A DNA stretch of 9,066 nucleotides, taken from contig SCVQ01000232.1 in assembly GCA_004296865.1 (NCBI GenBank), positions 1-9,066 on the forward strand, in the 5' to 3' direction. This stretch comes from Nitrospirota bacterium. GTDB taxonomy: Bacteria; Nitrospirota; Nitrospiria; Nitrospirales; Nitrospiraceae. Below the pieces are notes generated by a model, which saw only the letters and a list, made by a program, of their open reading frames with translations, searched no databases and was not told where the DNA came from. Position numbers and translations under genes: made by a program. The stretch's first letter is position 1. Each line of letters opens with the position of its first letter. Below are positions 1-6,386 of this stretch, piece by piece.

Positions 1-1
1 G

Positions 2-112
2 ATGTACAACGATACCGTGCTGGGCTTCAACAAGTCGGGCAAGGAGGTCGCGCGCATCCAGGTCGAAGAGCCGATCTACATTCGGCCGGCCGAACGGGTG
101 AACTGGCTGTAA
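2..112 (+). CDS. C-terminal end of an unidentified protein (5' truncated by window)
   Basis: This frame is open from the window edge and ends with TAA at 110-112, just before a clear intrinsic terminator, so it is the tail of a gene starting outside the window. The visible 36 residues run from MYNDTVLGF to the end ERVNWL. They contain alternating charged and beta-type segments (VARIQVEEPIYIRP) and no membrane helix. The ATG at 2-4 is probably internal, because no ribosome binding site can be seen. I do not recognise the family and assign no function. Confidence 0.6.
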   Translation: MYNDTVLGFNKSGKEVARIQVEEPIYIRPAERVNWL

Positions 113-140
113 GGCCCGGGGCAGCCCAGGCGCAGTCCGA

Positions 141-178
141 GGGGTCGGGTTCCACAGGGGGCCCGACCCTTCTTTTGT
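141..178 (+). terminator. Rho-independent terminator of the upstream partial gene
   Basis: GGGTCGGG (142-149) pairs perfectly with CCCGACCC (162-169) around a 12-nt loop, followed by TTCTTTTGT (170-178). The hairpin lies about 30 nt after the stop codon at 112, so it should insulate the next gene from upstream transcription. Confidence 0.8.
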
Positions 179-225
179 ATTAGAGAACCGGCAGAATCGG
201 ATTTTGCACATAGCGAGAGGTGGTG

Positions 226-741
226 TTGAGAAACCGGTTGCAACTGTTCCGCCCCCACTGGAGTCAGGTCTTGATCAGCCTGCTGGTCATCGTATTGGGG
301 TGGGTGAGCGCCCAGGCCATGAATCAGGTAGACCGGGACCTCCGAGTCCTGTACACCGACTATACCCTGGCTGCCACGGACCTGGCCCACATCATGGCCG
401 ACATGATGCGGTACCGGAATACGATCATCCGGGCTCTGGAGGCGCAGACCCAGCAAGACTTTGAGCGCATTACCGCATCTTTACCGGACCAGCGCGCCCA
501 CATTTATGAGGCGGTGGATCGCTATGCCGTGGCCAGCACCAGGGCAGCCCGCGGCGGGCCGGGGGAACAACTGGTCCTCCAAGCGGTGCGAGAGAGTCTG
601 GACGCGTACTTTGCGGCCGCACGGAAGACGGTCGGTCTCTTGACCCAGGTCTGGGCATCGGGATCTCCGCAAGAAGCGGCGGAATTCAGGCACCAGGCTG
701 AGTTGCACGCCGCCGACAATGCAGGTCCTAAACTGGTCTAG
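226..741 (+). CDS. N-terminal part of the split 4HB protein (TM helix plus three bundle helices)
   Basis: This is what would be translated if the TAG at 739-741 is a true stop: about 171 residues with one transmembrane helix near the N-terminus and an extracytoplasmic helical region. It ends at HAADNAGPKLV, lacking the fourth bundle helix and the second membrane anchor. Alternative in-frame starts are GTG 220 and GTG 223; the Shine-Dalgarno AGAGG (216-220) overlaps the first and is too close to the second. A product truncated here would probably fold poorly. Confidence 0.55.
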   Translation: MRNRLQLFRPHWSQVLISLLVIVLGWVSAQAMNQVDRDLRVLYTDYTLAATDLAHIMADMMRYRNTIIRALEAQTQQDFERITASLPDQRAHIYEAVDRYAVASTRAARGGPGEQLVLQAVRESLDAYFAAARKTVGLLTQVWASGSPQEAAEFRHQAELHAADNAGPKLV

Positions 742-747
742 GTCAGC

Positions 748-987
748 GTGGCTTTGGAGGGACTTCTGCAAGCTGTTGCCGAAGTTGCCAAGAACATGCG
801 GGATGAAGGGACTCGCACGGTCCGTAGGACCAGTGTTCTCCTTATCGGCGGCAGTATCTTGCTCATCGTACTGAATCTGTTTGTGCCATGGTGGTCTGCC
901 TTGCCGCGCAAGGAATTCCTGCAACCAGCGCTCCGTTCAGAGCCGGCTCAATCTCCCGCGCTCATCAAACCAACCGAAAAAGACTGA
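748..987 (+). CDS. C-terminal part of the split 4HB protein (helix 4 plus TM helix)
   Basis: This segment is in the same frame as 226-741 and begins only 6 nt after the amber codon; GTG 748 is the first possible re-start. It encodes 79 residues: an amphipathic helix (ALEGLLQAVAEVAKNM), a transmembrane helix (LLIGGSILLIVLNLFV), then a proline- and lysine-containing tail. No convincing Shine-Dalgarno precedes GTG 748, so independent translation is doubtful, though reinitiation after the TAG is conceivable. It is best read as the tail of the gene starting near 226. Confidence 0.45.
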   Translation: MALEGLLQAVAEVAKNMRDEGTRTVRRTSVLLIGGSILLIVLNLFVPWWSALPRKEFLQPALRSEPAQSPALIKPTEKD

Positions 988-989
988 TT

Positions 990-1022
990 CACGGCCCCGG
1001 CCTGTTTGAGGCCGCAACCGTG
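990..1022 (+). terminator. Hairpin after the 4HB gene, possible terminator without a T-run
   Basis: An inner stem CGGCCT (998-1003) / AGGCCG (1009-1014) with a 5-nt loop is nested in an outer stem CACGG (990-994) / CCGTG (1018-1022), separated by a 3x3 internal loop. It starts 2 nt after the stop codon at 987. The downstream bases (TTGTCGAG) are not a T-tract, so termination would be weak or need Rho; it could instead protect the mRNA 3' end. Confidence 0.4.
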
Positions 1023-1050
1023 TTGTCGAGAGGACGATGAAAACTAGGGG

Positions 1051-1079
1051 TTGACAGAAGCGGCCGACTTGAGTATCGT
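1051..1079 (+). promoter_or_regulatory. Sigma-70-type promoter for the multicopper oxidase
   Basis: A perfect -35 box TTGACA (1051-1056) is followed by a 17-nt spacer and TATCGT (1074-1079), which matches 4 of 6 bases of TATAAT. Transcription would start near 1086, leaving a leader of about 145 nt before the ATG at 1233. No better promoter is visible between here and the gene. Confidence 0.6.
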
Positions 1080-1081
1080 TG

Positions 1082-1097
1082 CACCCCTTGTGGGGTG
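1082..1097 (+). promoter_or_regulatory. Leader hairpin at the predicted transcription start
   Basis: CACCCC (1082-1087) pairs with GGGGTG (1092-1097) around a TTGT loop; a flanking G-T pair can extend it. It lies right at the predicted transcript 5' end, so it may stabilise the mRNA. It has no T-run and is not a terminator. Confidence 0.35.
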
Positions 1098-1112
1098 TGG
1101 ATGTTCGCCCAC

Positions 1113-1133
1113 GGTTCACGATTCACCGCTCAC
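1113..1133 (-). repeat. Three-unit heptamer repeat (inverted orientation)
   Basis: GGTTCAC-GATTCAC-CGCTCAC are three adjacent 7-bp units. On the minus strand they read GTGAGCG, GTGAATC and GTGAACC, the same GTGA-type heptamer as the five-unit array at 6383-6417. The array lies in the oxidase leader. Confidence 0.45.
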
Positions 1134-1165
1134 AATCGGAGGTTTTAGACCAACCCACCAGTTCA

Positions 1166-1184
1166 TGTAACGTCATTCATTACA
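1166..1184. promoter_or_regulatory. TGTAA-N9-TTACA dyad in the oxidase leader, operator candidate
   Basis: TGTAA (1166-1170) and TTACA (1180-1184) are perfect inverted arms, and G1172/C1178 extend the symmetry to 6 of 7 positions per half. It is about 50 bp upstream of the ATG and downstream of the predicted promoter, the position expected for a roadblock repressor or an mRNA structure. The binding protein cannot be named from sequence. Confidence 0.3.
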
Positions 1185-1216
1185 ACAGTCAGGGTCGTTT
1201 TTCAGTGTATTGCATC

Positions 1217-1224
1217 TAAGGAGG
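1217..1224 (+). promoter_or_regulatory. Strong Shine-Dalgarno of the multicopper oxidase
   Basis: TAAGGAGG is a full anti-16S match with an ideal 8-nt spacing to ATG 1233. It fixes the start codon and predicts efficient translation. Confidence 0.85.
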
Positions 1225-1232
1225 CCGGTCCA

Positions 1233-4200
1233 ATGCATTACTCCCAGGGTTCGCTTCGCATTGTCACTCGTTTCTTCGGTCTGCTGGTCAGCGGGGTCCT
1301 CATGGGCGCTCCGCTGGCCATCTCGGCCGAACCTTCTTCCTCTCACGTCAACCACGCCACTGTCCAACAGACGGCGATGTCGCCACAGGTCCCGGCTTGG
1401 GCTGAGAAGCTCAAGGGGCAGACCATCATGGAAGACACGATGGAAGGACGTCCCGAGCGGGCGGCGATGGTGGAGCGGCAGCACGAGCGCATCATGTTGC
1501 AGATGGGGCAGGACGCCCAGATGCAGCATGTGAGCGAGGGCATGTACAACAACATGTCCATGATGCACCAGTACGGAGCCGGCGGGCAGGACTTGCTGCT
1601 CATGTCCGATCCGCGGACGGAGCCGGTCTCGGCGCAAGGCGGGCGGTGCCCGGCCCACGCGCCGATCAAGGCCTATGACGTGTCGGCCATCAACGTGGAG
1701 ATTACCCTCAATCAGTGGCTGGATTACTACCCCGGATACATGTATGCCCTGACGGAGGATCTCGAGAAGGTGCGCGCGGAAGAGGCCAAGAACAAGGCCG
1801 CGCGTGAGAAGGAAGGGTTCGATCCTGGCGCCGTGATCCCGGGGATCCAGGCGCAGTGGATCCAGCCCCTCGTGATCCGTGCGAACCAGGGAGACTGCCT
1901 CAAGGTCACGCTGCGGAACAAGCTGGAAGGGGGCGAGGATGTGAGCCTTCATATCCACGGCTCCAGCATGATGGTCAGCGCAACCGGCAAGCCGGCGACC
2001 ACGACCAATCCGGACACCATCGTCGCCAAGGACAAGAGCCAGGAATTCGAGTGGTACATCCACCCGACCACGCAGGAAGGTGGACGTCAATTCCACAGCT
2101 TCAGCAATGACCGCGAGCTGACGGTGATGGGGATGTTCGGGACCTTCGTCGTGGAGCCGAAGGGCTCCGAGTACCTGGAGCCGCTGGGCGCCGGCGAGGC
2201 GACTCCGGCCCGAAGCGGCTGGCAGACGATCATCAAGAACGGCACCGGCCCGGACTTCCGTGAGTTCGTGCTGATCTACCACGAAGTCGGCGACGAGGCC
2301 TTCCGTCCGGTCAACAAGAAGGGCGACTTCCTCCCGCAGCGCGATCCGCTGACCGATGCCTACCGGCCCGGCGGCCGCGCGATCAACTATCGCAGCGAGC
2401 CGTTCGGCATCAACAACATGCACGTGCAGCACGAGTATTTCGGGTTCGAGGACGAATCGATGGGGTACAGCTCCTATACCTTCGGCGATCCGTCCCCCAC
2501 GATTCCTCGCTCCTACATCGGCGACCCGGCGAAGTTCCGCCTGGTGCACGGCGGCTCCGAGGTCTTCCATTCGCACCATCCGCACGGCGGCTCGATCCGG
2601 TGGCCGCGCAGCCCGCGGGCGATCGACGAGATGCCGATGTGGCATGCGGCCAAGAACGGTCCGGTGAAGTATCCGGTGATCCGGGCCAAGACGGACCGCG
2701 TGGACGTGGAAGTGATCGGGCCGTCCGAGGCGCTGGACCTGGAGACGGAGTGCGGCTCGGGCCTTTGCCAGCAGCTGGCGGGCGACTTCCTGTTCCACTG
2801 CCACGTGGCGCATCACTACGTGGCCGGCATGTGGGGCTACTGGCGTGTGTACAACACGCTGCAGATGGGCGAGAACCACAATGACGTGATGCCGGACCTG
2901 CGCGAACTGCCGGACCGCAAGGGCCGGATCGCGGTCGGCGTGTCGTCGGACAAGCTGATCGGCAAGACCGTGGACTGGTTCGGCAAGTCCTTCCAGATCG
3001 TCGAGAAGGGCAAGAGCAATTGGAAGTCCAGCCCGGCCGTGATTAACATCAAGGACTGGGTGGAGATGCAGATGCCGACCCAGGGCAAGCCCGGCCATAA
3101 GGACGATGAAAAGGGCCAGATCGTGGCCTACGACGCGACCGTGCTGGACTGGGCATGGGACGGGGTTCGCGCGATGAGCGAACGGGAAAGCGCGATCGAC
3201 AATCCCAAGTACAAGTCCACGCATCCGGGCAAGCGTCACCCGCTCATGTTCGAGCCGGCGACGGGGAAAGTCGCCTGGCCGCACCTGACGCCGCACTTCG
3301 GCAAGCGGGTCATGTTCTCGCCGGGCCACGTGGGCGCGCCCTGGCTGGAGATGATCCACCAGGACGAGAGCGGGGAGCGGACGTCGGAGCAGGCCAAGCC
3401 GGGCGAGAACGGGCGGTGGAGCCTCTGCCCGGAAAACGCCGGTCAGAAGTACTACAACATCCACTTCATCAAGCTGCCGATCACCATGGCGAAGAAGCAG
3501 GGCAAGGAGCCGGCCGTGGTGGACCCGAACGGCTTGATCTACGTCCTGCACGAGGAAGAGTCGGCGATCCGGGCGAACGATGACCTCAAGTACCCGCTCG
3601 TCTATCGCGCCAATATCTACGATTGCATCGATTGGATGCTGACCAGCGAGTGGGAGGACGACGACTACACGAACTTCCAGTCGTCCAAGATCAACATCCA
3701 TCCGCACTTCCTGCAGTTTGACAACCAGGCGTCGGACGGGGTGATCACCGGCTTCTCCTACGAGCAGTCGGTGCGGCCGTTCACGATGCTGGAGAAGAAG
3801 AACAAGAAGGGCCTGCCGGCCCCGATGAACACGGTCCTGACGGCAGCCGCGAAGAAGGGCGCCAAGACCATTACGGTGAAGAACGCGGGCCAGTACCATG
3901 TGAAGACGGAAATTCTGGTCGGGGCGGACAACGTGCAGGGCAACGAAGTGGCCCGGATCCTCGAGATCAAGGGGAACACGATCACCTTGCAGCGGCCGCT
4001 CAAGCACGACCATCCGACCAACGACATCGTGACCGTGGAGTTCGTGCGGCAGCGGCTCTGGGCCGATGCCGACGTGGGCACCGTGTTCTGGCACGACCAT
4101 GCCTTCGGCGCCACGACCTGGCCGCATGGCGGGTTCGGAACGTTGATCATCGAGCCGGTCGGGTCCACGTACCACGATCCGAAGACCGGGAAGCCCATCC

Positions 4201-6104
4201 GGAGCGGGCCCATCGCCGACATTCGGACGGTGGAGCCGGTCGGCTACGGCGTGAACGGCAGCTTCCGTGAACTGATGGTGCAGGTGCACGATACGGTGCC
4301 GCATACGGTGAACATCGTGACCGCCGGCAATCCTCCCGGGCAGCCGGTTGAAGTCGCCTTGGAAGCGGGCAAGACCGTGTCGTTCATGATGCCCGAGAAG
4401 ATGTACATGACGCCGATGCCGTTCCTGAACGGCGGGACGCACACGACCGGAAGCGGCCTGAATTTCCGGGCCGAGCCGATCGCGCAGCGGTTGGCCAACA
4501 ATCCGGACACGTCGCAGATCTTCAGCAGCGCGGTGCACGGGGACCCGGATACGCCCATGCTGCGTGCCTATGTCGGAGACACGATGGTGTTCCGTCTGCT
4601 GCATACCTTGATGAACGAGACGATGACCTGGACGCTCTCGGGCCATACGTTCTTGTCCGAACGGTACGCGGGGGACGCCAACCGGAAGTACTCGATGCAC
4701 ATCGGCATCGCCGAGCGGTATGACCTGGTCGTGCCGGCGGCGGGCGGACCCAGGGCCCAGGCCGGCGACTACATCCACTTCAACGGCCGGTCCTCCAAGT
4801 TCTCCGAGGGGGGATGGGGCATCGTGCGGGTATTCGACAAGGAGCAGCAGGATCTCCAGAAGCTCCCGGCTGGATACTCCAGGCGGAACGAAATGCCGAA
4901 GGCGCTGCCGGTGTGTCCGGCGGAGGCCCCGGTGAAGACCTTCAACGTGGTGGCTGTGGACCATCCGTCCATGAAGTTCAACGCGAAGGCGCCTGATGCC
5001 ATCGAGGTGGACTTCGAGCGGAAGATCCAGGTGTCCAATCCGGACGCGAAGATCTACGTGCTGGAGGAGGAAGTCTCCAAGGTGGCAGCCGGCATCCAGC
5101 CGATGCCGCTGACGCTCCGCGCGAACGTCGGAGACTGCATCAAGGTCAATCTGAAGAACAAGATGAAGCAGGGCCGGGCGTCCTTCTCGGCCATCGGTCT
5201 GGCCTTTGACCCGAAGGATTCGCTCGGCGCCAACGTCGGGAACAATCCGGGGGATCAGACGATCGCGCCGGGCGAGAGCCGGACTTACACCTACTACGCG
5301 GATCCGTTCCTCGGGGAAGCGGCCTCGCTGGTGTGGGATTGGGGCAACGTGATGACGAATCCGCGCAACGGCTTGTTCGGCGCGGTCATCATCGGTCCCA
5401 AGGGCGCGAAGTACCGGGACCCGAAGACCGGCGAAGACATCTCCCAGAAGAACAGCTGGGTCGCGGACGTGATCGTGGACCGGTCGATTCCGGGGAACGA
5501 GATGCGGGCCAACTATCGCGATGCCGCGTTGTTCTTCCAGGACGAGGACAACATCATCGGGACCAGCTTCATGCCCTACGTGCAGAACGTGGCGGGGCTG
5601 ACCGGAGTGAATTACCGGTCGGAACCTTACAAGTACCGCGAAGAGAGCGGCTGCTCGCTGGGCAAGATGTTCCAGCCGTGCAAGACGGACAAGCCCGAGG
5701 ATCCGGTGACGCCGATCATCGAGACCCATGCGGGTGATCCGGTCCGCATCCACGTGTTCGGCGCGAACAACGAGCAGAATCAGATGTTCAGCGTCGAGAA
5801 GCACGAGTGGCCGATCGAGCCCTTCATGCGCGGGGCCGATCAGATCAGCGTGGTCGAGTTCTCCGGGTCGGAGGCGATCGACGCCTTCCTCCGGTCGGCC
5901 GGCGGTCCGTATCGCGTGCCCGGGGACTATGTCTGGAGCAACCAGCGGTTGCCCTATTCGCAGTCCGGACAGTGGGGCTATCTGCGTGTGTTGCCGTCCG
6001 GCGATCAGCGGCTCCTGCCGCTCACCGGAGCGACTCCCGGCGTGAGAAAGGCTGCATTGGAGCAGCCGGAAGCCGCCCAGGCGATCCCGGTGGCCTCGAA
6101 GTAA
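1233..6104 (+). CDS. Giant secreted multicopper oxidase, MofA/MnxG-like (possible Mn(II) oxidase)
   Basis: The 1623-residue protein begins with a Sec signal peptide (hydrophobic core residues 14-30, likely cleavage ISA|EP after A32), then a Met/His-rich stretch (11 Met within residues 49-111). Three internal repeats follow, each marked by a CP motif (C139, C732, C1228) and a RANxxDC motif (C222, C798, C1302), giving six cupredoxin folds. Visible copper motifs are HIHG (240-243), a degenerate HSF (288-290), HSHHPH (446-451), HCHVAHHYVAGM (522-533), HPHF (823-826) and HDH (954-956). The last four sets supply a complete type 1 site (H446, C523, H528, M533) and eight His for the trinuclear cluster. 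Repeat 3 has none. Residues 560-730 form a linker with an HPLMFEPATGK segment, as I recall from large MnxG/MofA-class oxidases. Multicopper oxidases couple substrate oxidation to reduction of O2 to water. The length is close to that recalled for MofA, but Fe, Cu or organic substrates remain possible. The gene has its own promoter, Shine-Dalgarno and terminator. Confidence 0.85.
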   Translation: MHYSQGSLRIVTRFFGLLVSGVLMGAPLAISAEPSSSHVNHATVQQTAMSPQVPAWAEKLKGQTIMEDTMEGRPERAAMVERQHERIMLQMGQDAQMQHVSEGMYNNMSMMHQYGAGGQDLLLMSDPRTEPVSAQGGRCPAHAPIKAYDVSAINVEITLNQWLDYYPGYMYALTEDLEKVRAEEAKNKAAREKEGFDPGAVIPGIQAQWIQPLVIRANQGDCLKVTLRNKLEGGEDVSLHIHGSSMMVSATGKPATTTNPDTIVAKDKSQEFEWYIHPTTQEGGRQFHSFSNDRELTVMGMFGTFVVEPKGSEYLEPLGAGEATPARSGWQTIIKNGTGPDFREFVLIYHEVGDEAFRPVNKKGDFLPQRDPLTDAYRPGGRAINYRSEPFGINNMHVQHEYFGFEDESMGYSSYTFGDPSPTIPRSYIGDPAKFRLVHGGSEVFHSHHPHGGSIRWPRSPRAIDEMPMWHAAKNGPVKYPVIRAKTDRVDVEVIGPSEALDLETECGSGLCQQLAGDFLFHCHVAHHYVAGMWGYWRVYNTLQMGENHNDVMPDLRELPDRKGRIAVGVSSDKLIGKTVDWFGKSFQIVEKGKSNWKSSPAVINIKDWVEMQMPTQGKPGHKDDEKGQIVAYDATVLDWAWDGVRAMSERESAIDNPKYKSTHPGKRHPLMFEPATGKVAWPHLTPHFGKRVMFSPGHVGAPWLEMIHQDESGERTSEQAKPGENGRWSLCPENAGQKYYNIHFIKLPITMAKKQGKEPAVVDPNGLIYVLHEEESAIRANDDLKYPLVYRANIYDCIDWMLTSEWEDDDYTNFQSSKINIHPHFLQFDNQASDGVITGFSYEQSVRPFTMLEKKNKKGLPAPMNTVLTAAAKKGAKTITVKNAGQYHVKTEILVGADNVQGNEVARILEIKGNTITLQRPLKHDHPTNDIVTVEFVRQRLWADADVGTVFWHDHAFGATTWPHGGFGTLIIEPVGSTYHDPKTGKPIRSGPIADIRTVEPVGYGVNGSFRELMVQVHDTVPHTVNIVTAGNPPGQPVEVALEAGKTVSFMMPEKMYMTPMPFLNGGTHTTGSGLNFRAEPIAQRLANNPDTSQIFSSAVHGDPDTPMLRAYVGDTMVFRLLHTLMNETMTWTLSGHTFLSERYAGDANRKYSMHIGIAERYDLVVPAAGGPRAQAGDYIHFNGRSSKFSEGGWGIVRVFDKEQQDLQKLPAGYSRRNEMPKALPVCPAEAPVKTFNVVAVDHPSMKFNAKAPDAIEVDFERKIQVSNPDAKIYVLEEEVSKVAAGIQPMPLTLRANVGDCIKVNLKNKMKQGRASFSAIGLAFDPKDSLGANVGNNPGDQTIAPGESRTYTYYADPFLGEAASLVWDWGNVMTNPRNGLFGAVIIGPKGAKYRDPKTGEDISQKNSWVADVIVDRSIPGNEMRANYRDAALFFQDEDNIIGTSFMPYVQNVAGLTGVNYRSEPYKYREESGCSLGKMFQPCKTDKPEDPVTPIIETHAGDPVRIHVFGANNEQNQMFSVEKHEWPIEPFMRGADQISVVEFSGSEAIDAFLRSAGGPYRVPGDYVWSNQRLPYSQSGQWGYLRVLPSGDQRLLPLTGATPGVRKAALEQPEAAQAIPVASK

Positions 6105-6138
6105 CGACGGGCTGCCACGAGAGTTGGCGAGGCACGAA

Positions 6139-6170
6139 GGGGGAGCCGTTCAGGCTCCCCCTTTTTTTAT
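6139..6170 (+). terminator. Strong intrinsic terminator of the multicopper oxidase
   Basis: GGGGGAGCC (6139-6147) and GGCTCCCCC (6153-6161) form a perfect 9-bp stem with a GTTCA loop, followed directly by seven T residues (6162-6168). It lies 34 nt after the TAA at 6102-6104 and should separate the oxidase transcript from the downstream genes. Confidence 0.93.
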
Positions 6171-6230
6171 TGCGAGGGATTCAGTAGGATACGATCATTT
6201 GTTGATGGATGCGAGTCGTTAGAGGCCGGC

Positions 6231-6386
6231 ATGAAAACGATGTGCGTGACGATTGCTCTGGCGCTGCTGGTGGCGGCGGCACCGGCATGGTCCTATGAAG
6301 AAATCACGGTGGCCGACGACGGCACCATTACGGGCAAGGTGACCATCACCGGCGGCAAGCCGACGCTGGAGTTGCAGCAGCCGTGA
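6231..6386 (+). CDS. Short secreted fragment, truncated paralog of the downstream cupredoxin-like protein
   Basis: ATG 6231 is preceded by AGAGG (6221-6225, 5-nt spacing) and encodes 51 residues. A clear signal peptide (MKTMC then ALALLVAAAPAWS, likely cleaved before Y22) is followed by only 30 mature residues. The start of the mature part (YEEITVADDGTITGKVTITG) aligns with the mature N-terminus of the next protein (YDVVEVTGGGVVTGRVSLEG), with 7 identities in 20 positions and many conservative changes. Homology then ends and the frame stops at TGA 6384-6386, inside the first unit of a heptamer repeat. It therefore looks like the remnant of a tandem duplicate, cut short where the repeat array begins. 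It may still be translated, because its ribosome binding site and signal peptide are intact. A functional small secreted protein is possible but there is no direct support. Confidence 0.6.
   Translation: MKTMCVTIALALLVAAAPAWSYEEITVADDGTITGKVTITGGKPTLELQQP

Larger units (their letters stand above)
226..987 (+). pseudogene. Four-helix-bundle (4HB_MCP-like) membrane sensor protein interrupted by in-frame TAG
   Basis: Reading one frame through 226-987 gives about 253 residues with a single internal stop, TAG at 739-741. The architecture is coherent across the stop. There is an N-terminal transmembrane helix (core VLISLLVIVLGWVSAQA), then an extracytoplasmic helical bundle with the YRNTIIRAL segment typical of MCP four-helix-bundle ligand domains, a last bundle helix, a second transmembrane helix (core LLIGGSILLIVLNLFV) and a cytoplasmic tail of roughly 28 residues. 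There is no HAMP, MCP or kinase domain after the second helix, so even the intact form would be a stand-alone sensor-type module. The amber sits where helix 4 begins and one C-to-T change from CAG would explain it. AGAGG at 216-220 favours TTG 226 as start (5-nt spacing) over GTG 220 or 223. Codon use is less G/C-biased than in the oxidase. Readthrough or a sequencing error remain possible. Confidence 0.7.

Noticed and set aside
1101..1148. 15-codon upstream open frame in the oxidase leader (ATG 1101 to TAG 1146-1148)
   Set aside because: It overlaps the heptamer array and has no good ribosome binding site or attenuator-type codon run; too weak to annotate as a leader peptide.
1173..5804. Minus-strand 1543-codon open frame as a real gene
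   Set aside because: It lies fully opposite the oxidase, which has motifs, signal peptide, SD and terminator. The antisense product is compositionally skewed (R/H/L/V/D) and has no recognisable domain; it is explained by G/C-ending codon bias.
6170..6230. Promoter for the fragment at 6231
   Set aside because: TTGCGA and TACGAT can be found, but with only 14 nt between them. No acceptable -35/-10 pair was seen, so none is annotated.
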